Source: Campylobacter concisus
Lineage (GTDB): Bacteria > Campylobacterota > Campylobacteria > Campylobacterales > Campylobacteraceae
Direction: 5' to 3'
Length of the DNA stretch: 64,000 nucleotides
Assembly: GCF_003048775.2 (NCBI RefSeq)
Contig: NZ_CP049272.1
Location: 1,054,001-1,118,000, forward strand
Of the stretch, positions 58,829 through 64,000 are shown in pieces (the first letter of the stretch is position 1; every line of letters begins with the position of its first letter). The notes below the pieces were generated by a model that had not been told where the DNA came from, did not search any database, and was given only the letters and a program-made list of their open reading frames with translations. The translations under genes were made by a program, and so were the position numbers.

Positions 58829-60292
58829 ATGGTGCTTGATAGTTTCTTAAATTTTTTAAACGGTAAAATGGACGTAGCCAACGACTTTTTATATGGATAT
58901 TTTTTAGTCATTATTCTTGTGGCTACGGGAATTTATTTTAGTTATTTGACTCGTTTTGTGCAGTTTAGGATGTTTTTTGAGGCTTGCAGAGTCTTAGTAG
59001 AAAAAAAAGACAAGTACAATAAGCACCATTTAACGCCATTTCAAGCACTTATGATCTCGACTGCTTCGCGCGTTGGAATAGGCAATATCGCTGGAATTTC
59101 AGCTGCTATCGCCGCAGGCGGTCCTGGTGCTCTTTTTTGGATGTGTTTGATGGCTTTTTTAGGATCAGCTTCGGCTTTTATAGAGAGCACACTTGCACAA
59201 ATTTATAAGACAAAAGATGTTTTTGGGTTTAAAGGCGGTCCAGCTTATTACATCAAAAATGGCCTTGGCATAAAATGGCTGGCTTCGCTTTTTGCAGTAA
59301 TCCTCATCATCACCTACGCATACGGCTTTAACGGCCTTCAAAGCTACACCATGACATCAGCCTTTGAAATTTACTACGACAAAGCTGGTAGCAATGTGAG
59401 CTTTGCACAAAGCGGTCTACCTGTTGGCATCGGCCTTATACTTACGGCATTTGCAGCGGTAATGTTTTTTAGTAAAAGTCACATCATCGGCAAAGTAAGC
59501 TCATACATCGTGCCTTTTATGGCACTTGCCTATATCTCATTAGCACTTATTGCTATCGTTTTAAATTTCAAAGAAATTCCTGATGTTATCAAGATGATCT
59601 TGGAAAATGCTTTTGATTTTAAAGCCATATTTGGCGGATTTGCCGGTAGCGTGATCGTAATAGGTATCAAAAGAGGCCTTTTCTCAAACGAAGCTGGCAT
59701 GGGCTCAGCTCCAAACGCAGCAGCCGCAGCACATACTAGCCACCCAGTAAAACAAGGCCTAGTTCAAGCAATGGCAGTCTTTATAGACATGGCTATATGT
59801 ATCGCTTCTGGTATGATCGTGCTATTTTCACAGGCATATCTTACGAAGCAAACTGGCTCAAGTGGCGAGGTGCTAACAGCACTTCCTCTCGTTCAAGCTG
59901 CAATGAAAGAGTATTTTGGTGAATTTGGAGTTCATTTTACCACTCTTGCAGTCGTACTTTTTGCCATCACTTCGCTTATTGGCAACTACTACTACGCTCA
60001 GGCAAATATGAAATTTTTAACCAAAAACCACAAGCTTACGTTGCTATTTAAGATAACGGCTGTCGTTATGATATTTATTGGTGCTCAAATGAATTTAAAG
60101 CTCGCTTGGAATATCGCTGATATCACAATGGCTGCAATGGCAACTATTAATATTATCGCTATATTCTTACTTTCAAAAGTAGTGATAATAGCAGTCAAAG
60201 ACTACGAAGCTCAAAGAAAAGCTGGGATAAATCCAGAATTTGACCCAGAAAGTCTTGGCATCAAAAATACAAGTTGCTGGAATAAAAACTAA
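58829..60292 (+). CDS. Alanine/glycine:sodium symporter (AGCS family)
   Basis: A 487-residue inner-membrane carrier with about 10-11 helices. Family motifs are RVGIGNIAGISAAIAAGGPGALFWM, GGPAYYIKNGLG and the C-terminal KRGLFSNEAGMGSAPNAAAAAHTSHP. It takes up alanine or glycine with sodium. It starts 14 bases after the ATPase stop, so it is likely co-transcribed. The link with an iron-storage operon is unexplained; the D-Ala pathway at the other end of the window is unrelated in position. Confidence 0.92.
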   Translation: MVLDSFLNFLNGKMDVANDFLYGYFLVIILVATGIYFSYLTRFVQFRMFFEACRVLVEKKDKYNKHHLTPFQALMISTASRVGIGNIAGISAAIAAGGPGALFWMCLMAFLGSASAFIESTLAQIYKTKDVFGFKGGPAYYIKNGLGIKWLASLFAVILIITYAYGFNGLQSYTMTSAFEIYYDKAGSNVSFAQSGLPVGIGLILTAFAAVMFFSKSHIIGKVSSYIVPFMALAYISLALIAIVLNFKEIPDVIKMILENAFDFKAIFGGFAGSVIVIGIKRGLFSNEAGMGSAPNAAAAAHTSHPVKQGLVQAMAVFIDMAICIASGMIVLFSQAYLTKQTGSSGEVLTALPLVQAAMKEYFGEFGVHFTTLAVVLFAITSLIGNYYYAQANMKFLTKNHKLTLLFKITAVVMIFIGAQMNLKLAWNIADITMAAMATINIIAIFLLSKVVIIAVKDYEAQRKAGINPEFDPESLGIKNTSCWNKN

Positions 60293-60562
60293 ATGGAGAA
60301 GAATTTGAAAAACGATACAAAAATAAGTGGCAAACTACTTGACATAAATACTCACAGAAAGGTAGCAAAGGTCGGTATGGGCGTTACTTTAGCGACAGTT
60401 TGCTTAACGGCACTTTGCATGAATGGCAGAGGTATGAAAAAATTACACACAGTTTCAGGCATTGCATTTACTTGCTTTGCTCTTTATCATGCTGGGCTTT
60501 ATGACAATGGAATCTTTAAAAAAATGATAATAAAAGCAAAAAATGAGGCAAAAAAGGCATAA
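60293..60562 (+). CDS. Small two-helix membrane protein with possible heme-ligand His pair
   Basis: An 89-residue protein with two hydrophobic helices, VGMGVTLATVCLTALCM and HTVSGIAFTCFALYHAGLY. His52 and His66 lie 14 residues apart on one helix, a spacing often used by b-type heme, with Arg/Lys at the preceding boundary. The ATG directly abuts the symporter stop; a TTG at 60305 with GGAGAAGAA is an alternative. It ends one base from modD. No family is recognised; a heme role is a guess. Confidence 0.7.
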   Translation: MEKNLKNDTKISGKLLDINTHRKVAKVGMGVTLATVCLTALCMNGRGMKKLHTVSGIAFTCFALYHAGLYDNGIFKKMIIKAKNEAKKA

Positions 60563-60563
60563 A

Positions 60564-61397
60564 ATGATACTTAGCGACGCAGAAATTCTAAGCTATATAA
60601 ACGAAGATATACCTTACTTTGATCTTACTACGTCGCTTCAAAATATCGATAAAAAAGCCTTACTTGAAATTTATTCACGTGATGAAATTTGTGCTAGCTG
60701 CGTTGATGTAGCCGCAAGTGTTGCAAGGCTACTTGGGTGCGAGAGTAAAATTTTTGTGCAAAATTCTCAAATCTGCAAAGCTGGCGATGTGATCATAAAA
60801 ATTTATGGAAACTATGAAAATGTGCATAAAGCTTGGAAGTTAGCTCAAGTCGTACTAGAATATGCCAGCGCCATCGCAACTTATACAAACAAAATGGTAA
60901 ATGCCACAAAGTGCGTCAATGAAAAATGTGAAATTTTAGCAACCAGAAAGAGCTTTCCATTTGCTAAGAAATTTTGCGTAAAAGCCGTACTTGAAGGCGG
61001 TGGTGGCATCCATAGGCTTGGGCTTAGCGATAGTATTTTATTTTTTAAAAACCACATGAAAGCCTACGGTAGCTTTGATAAATTTTTATCGCATTTGCCA
61101 GAGTTTAAAGCAAAAATGGCTGAGCGAAAAGTATGCATTGAAGCTGAAAATTTAGACGAAGTAAGCAAGCTTTTAAAAGCAAATTGCGACGTCGTGCAGT
61201 GCGATAAATTTAGTCCAGAGCTCATCGAAAATGTACTCTCTTTAAGAGATGAGATTTCGCCAAATACCATTATCCTAGCAGCCGGTGGTATAAATTTATC
61301 AAATGCAAAAGATTACGCAAATGCCGATGCGATAGTAACATCAGCGATGTATTCAAAAGGCGTTGCTGATATCAGCACCAGACTTGAGATTTTGTAA
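60564..61397 (+). CDS. modD: ModD, nicotinate phosphoribosyltransferase-like protein
   Basis: A 277-residue member of the ModD branch of the quinolinate phosphoribosyltransferase (NadC) superfamily: YFDLTTSLQ, ICASCVDVAASVARLLG, then KSFPFAKKF, EGGGGIHRLGLSDSILFFKNH and AAGGINLSNAKDYANAD. The N-terminal and barrel domains are complete. ModD is often near molybdate transporters; none is present here. I start at ATG 60564 after AAAAAGGCATAA. It is the last gene of the long plus-strand run that begins with the HMA-like gene. Confidence 0.88.
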   Translation: MILSDAEILSYINEDIPYFDLTTSLQNIDKKALLEIYSRDEICASCVDVAASVARLLGCESKIFVQNSQICKAGDVIIKIYGNYENVHKAWKLAQVVLEYASAIATYTNKMVNATKCVNEKCEILATRKSFPFAKKFCVKAVLEGGGGIHRLGLSDSILFFKNHMKAYGSFDKFLSHLPEFKAKMAERKVCIEAENLDEVSKLLKANCDVVQCDKFSPELIENVLSLRDEISPNTIILAAGGINLSNAKDYANADAIVTSAMYSKGVADISTRLEIL

Positions 61398-61752
61398 ATT
61401 TTTACAACGACGATACAGCAAAACATCTATCAAAGTTAAAAATTTACAGAAAATGCATTTTGGCTCTGGAATTTGAACGATACGCAACAAAAAATTAACA
61501 TTTTTTATTTCAAATTTATCTCATAGCTACAAGCAAAAATACAAACTAATAAAGTTAAATTTTCTAATTTGTTTTCTCTAAAAAACAAGGACACTCATAT
61601 CTTGCTTTACACCACGTGCATAAATTCAATTAAATTTTAAAATTTACAAACAAGTATATCACGCTTTTAAATTCAGTAACAAACGATAACGAGTGAGTAA
61701 AATTTAGAATTTGCCTAGAAATTTTCAAATTCCAGGCAAATTTCACTCAAAT
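61398..61752. other. 355-bp intergenic stretch between convergent modD and the BCCT gene
   Basis: AT-rich with no gene that I can support. It contains one clear hairpin (listed as terminator). No Rho-independent T run, tRNA or riboswitch pattern was noticed elsewhere in it. Confidence 0.65.
61708..61742. terminator. Bidirectional terminator-like hairpin
   Basis: AATTTGCCT (61708-61716) pairs perfectly with AGGCAAATT (61734-61742), and GAGTGA/TCACTC (61691-61696, 61743-61748) add an outer arm. It lies 11 bases after the BCCT stop on the minus strand and downstream of modD. Confidence 0.6.
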
Positions 61753-63693
61753 TTACTCTCTAACGACGTGTAAAAACTGCATGTGTTTGCGGTATTGCTC
61801 GATGACGTCGTTTATCAGCGTGGCCTCGCTCCAGCCAAGCACGTCATAGTCCTGACCGCCCTCTTTTAGATAGACCTCAGCTCTATAGTAAAGATCATCG
61901 CCGTCAAGCTCTCTGGTGTAGTCTGGGCTCTGACTTTTGGTGAGATAGACGCCATATCTAAAATCCATCTCATCGCCAAGCCCAACGTTTAAATTTACAA
62001 AATTTTCGCCATTTGTGACCTTTGCTTCAAGGCCGTTTTTGGCAAATTCCTCTTTTAGCTCATTAAACGCTTTTAGCACGACTTCGTTTAAAAATTTCTT
62101 GCCATCTTTCTTGCCTGGAAGCGTGATAATCGCACTTAGGCGCTCTTGCCACGGCTTTGAAAGATCACTAAGAGGCATATTACTAAAGTTATTTGTCTCT
62201 TTTTTGGTAACATCGACACGCAGCGCCTTAAATAGCCCGTAAATAGCGCCAAGTAGCACGATCGCAAATGGCAGTGCTGTGGTGATAGTAAGCGCTTGAA
62301 GTGAGGCAAGTCCGCCAGCTAGCATCAAAAATGCCGCCACGATGCCCACTGCAACGCCCCAAAAGACCTTTTGCCAAACTGGTGTATCGTCCTTACCGTT
62401 TGAGCAAAGCATGTTCATAACGATCGCTGCAGAGTCAGCTGAAGTGACGAAAAATATGACGATCATAAAGACTGCGATCACGCTTAGCACGCCTGAGAAG
62501 CTAAATTTTTCTAAAAACATAAATAGCGCTGAGGCTGAGTCAGAATTTACAGTCGTTGCTAGCTGGCTAAAGCCATTTTGCACGAGTGAGATCGCTGAGT
62601 TGCCAAAGAAGCTCATCCAAGCAAAAGTAAAGCCAGTCGGTACTAAAAGCACGCCTATGACGAATTCTCTTATCGTCCTGCCCTTTGAAATTTTGGCGAT
62701 AAACAGCCCCACAAACGGCGACCAAGAGAGCCACCAAGACCAGTATAGCAGCGTCCAGCCGCCAAGCCAGCTATCATTTTGCTTCTCGTAGGCGTAAAGG
62801 TTAAATGTGTTTGAAATGAGCGTAGAGACGTAGTCGCCGCTGTTTTGCACAAACGACTTTAAAAGTTGTGTCGTATCGCCCAAAAATAGTATCAAAAACA
62901 TAAAACATATAGCTAGCGCGATGTTTGCGTTTGATAAGATTTTGATGCCCTTATCCACGCCACTTGCCGCTGATATGGTTGCAGCCAAGCAAAGCACTAT
63001 TAAAAGCGTGATGTGCATGGTCGGCAGCCCAAAAACGTGTGTAAGACCCGCATTTACCTGAAGTACACCATATCCAAGCGAGGTCGCCACACCAAAAAGT
63101 GTCGCCACAACGGCAAATGTGTCAATAGCATTGCCTATCTTGCCATAAATTTTATCGCCAATTATTGGATAAAACGCCGATCTAAGCGTGAGTGGCAAGC
63201 CGTGCCTATACGAGAAAAAAGCAAGTATTAACGCCACGATAGCATAAACCGACCATGCGCCCATGCCCCAGTGAAAAAAGGTGATATTCATCGCAAGCTT
63301 TTGCGCTGCGATAGTTTGCGCGTCGCCAACTGGTGGGTTTAGATAGTGCATGAGCGGCTCAGCCACACCAAAAAATACTAGCCCGATGCCCATGCCAGCA
63401 GCAAACAGCATAGAAAACCACGAGATATTTTTGTGCTCTGGCTTTACATGGTCAGCTCCAAGCTTGATCTCGCCAAGCTTACTAAAGCCAAGGATGATGA
63501 CGCTAAGAAGTATGACGGCAACAGCAAGGATGTAAAACCAGCCAAATTTGGCCGCGATGTAGTTTTGCATACCTTTAAAAAACTCATTTGAGAAATTTGG
63601 GAATATCGCTGCAAATGCCGTTATTAAAACTATGATAACAAGCGATGGGATAAATACTGAATTGTTAAATTTTGACCTTTGAAATTTAAACAT
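61753..63693 (-). CDS. BCCT-family transporter (betaine/choline/carnitine type)
   Basis: A 646-residue secondary transporter with twelve helices. Family landmarks are GMGIGLVFFGVAEPLMHY, NITFFHWGMGAWSVYA, YWSWWLSWSPFVGLFIAKISKGRTIREF and SADSAAIVMNML. The cytoplasmic C-terminal tail of about 130 residues (ITLPGKKDGKKF...) is long, as in BetT-type members that sense osmolarity. Substrate (betaine, choline or carnitine) is not resolved. The gene stands alone with a GGAGAAAAA ribosome site. Confidence 0.92.
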   Translation of the reverse strand: MFKFQRSKFNNSVFIPSLVIIVLITAFAAIFPNFSNEFFKGMQNYIAAKFGWFYILAVAVILLSVIILGFSKLGEIKLGADHVKPEHKNISWFSMLFAAGMGIGLVFFGVAEPLMHYLNPPVGDAQTIAAQKLAMNITFFHWGMGAWSVYAIVALILAFFSYRHGLPLTLRSAFYPIIGDKIYGKIGNAIDTFAVVATLFGVATSLGYGVLQVNAGLTHVFGLPTMHITLLIVLCLAATISAASGVDKGIKILSNANIALAICFMFLILFLGDTTQLLKSFVQNSGDYVSTLISNTFNLYAYEKQNDSWLGGWTLLYWSWWLSWSPFVGLFIAKISKGRTIREFVIGVLLVPTGFTFAWMSFFGNSAISLVQNGFSQLATTVNSDSASALFMFLEKFSFSGVLSVIAVFMIVIFFVTSADSAAIVMNMLCSNGKDDTPVWQKVFWGVAVGIVAAFLMLAGGLASLQALTITTALPFAIVLLGAIYGLFKALRVDVTKKETNNFSNMPLSDLSKPWQERLSAIITLPGKKDGKKFLNEVVLKAFNELKEEFAKNGLEAKVTNGENFVNLNVGLGDEMDFRYGVYLTKSQSPDYTRELDGDDLYYRAEVYLKEGGQDYDVLGWSEATLINDVIEQYRKHMQFLHVVRE

Positions 63694-63819
63694 TTTTCTC
63701 CTTTTTTGTAAATTTCAGCTTCATTTCAAAATAACAAAAAAGAGTAAATGGGTCAAATTTTCTCTTTAAATTTTTATGAAATTTTAAGCTTTAGCCACCA
63801 AAAATAGCCACTTTGAAAT

Positions 63820-64000
63820 TTATCTCAAGTCGCTTTTATCTCTCTTTGGTTTTGCAAGAGTTATTAGCACTATGACGACAAAAGCAATACCAAATGTGAT
63901 ATACAAAATGATCTTTGGCGAGTCATACTCTATCCTCGACCTTGCGACCTCTTCGCCGCTTGCCTCCACTAGCTCGCCGCGCTTTATCATCTGACTGATA
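63820..64000 (-). CDS. C-terminus of an unidentified membrane protein (5' part off window)
   Basis: The last 60 codons of a minus-strand frame that enters from the window edge and ends at TAA. The final 40 residues hold one membrane helix, KIILYITFGIAFVVIVLITLA, and a basic tail PKRDKSDLR. The preceding part is a soluble loop (IKRGELVEASGEEVARSRIEYD). It is too short to identify. Confidence 0.6.
   Translation of the reverse strand, partial: ISQMIKRGELVEASGEEVARSRIEYDSPKIILYITFGIAFVVIVLITLAKPKRDKSDLR

Noticed and set aside
54251..61397. Encapsulin nanocompartment or magnetosome cluster
   Set aside because: No HK97-fold shell protein and no Mam-type proteins are present. The P1B ATPase with membrane-tethered small proteins fits a fez-type cluster better.

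Overview
The window is about 64 kb of an AT-rich, gene-dense chromosome that reads as Campylobacter, most likely of the C. concisus group. The evidence is gene content and order: ddl, ruvA, DUF342, murJ, cysS, msbA, pyrD, M16 protease, dapA, fabL-like and pgsA run in the order I know from Campylobacter jejuni. truD/thiL lie near flgI, fliL sits next to acpS, flagellar promoters are of sigma54 and sigma28 type, and there is an rRNA operon with Ile and Ala tRNAs in the spacer. Species is inference. Nearly everything is core chromosome; no prophage, transposase or CRISPR array is visible.

Layout. 0-5 kb: flagellar genes (partial flgI on the minus strand; flaG-fliD-fliS plus a small chaperone-like gene on the plus strand), with rsmD between, then RNase P RNA on the minus strand. 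5-9.4 kb: S51 peptidase, truD, thiL and a conserved protein; the peptidase and the 3' half of truD are clearly GC-richer than the surroundings. 9.4-15.8 kb (minus): cell-wall and repair operon (murF, hydrolase, Phd-like protein, ddl, ruvA, DUF342). 16-27 kb (plus): murJ, cysS, msbA, pyrD, M16 protease, dapA, fabL-like, pgsA, rseP, PLP-binding protein. 27-33 kb (minus): ComF-like protein, two lipoproteins, tautomerase, lepA, cation efflux, and an ABC membrane domain without its ATPase. 33.1-34.9 kb: a small redox-type cassette (cupin, NAD(P)-binding protein, Rrf2 regulator) with two identical operator palindromes. 35.6-40.9 kb: complete rRNA operon on the minus strand, transcribed 16S-Ile-Ala-23S-5S. 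41-49 kb: DUF945, DedA, SYLF, RNase Y, formyl-THF cyclo-ligase, then TlpA-like lipoprotein, ftsY, VanZ-like, radA. 49-54 kb: two unknown genes behind a sigma28-type promoter, acpS, fliL, ybaK, MidA-like, TRIC-like and a second SYLF protein.

The most interesting region is 54.2-61.4 kb: a Fur-family regulator followed by a tightly packed plus-strand operon. It encodes an HMA-like protein with an Arg-x-Arg motif, a membrane-tethered ferritin-like protein, three small glycine- or lysine-rich membrane proteins, and a P1B-type ATPase with an SCALK metal-site motif instead of CPC. This architecture matches what I know of fez (ferrosome, membrane-bounded iron-storage organelle) operons. The operon appears to continue into an alanine/glycine:sodium symporter, a small two-helix protein with a possible heme His pair, and ModD. 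A BCCT transporter (minus) closes the window, followed by the C-terminus of an unidentified membrane protein.
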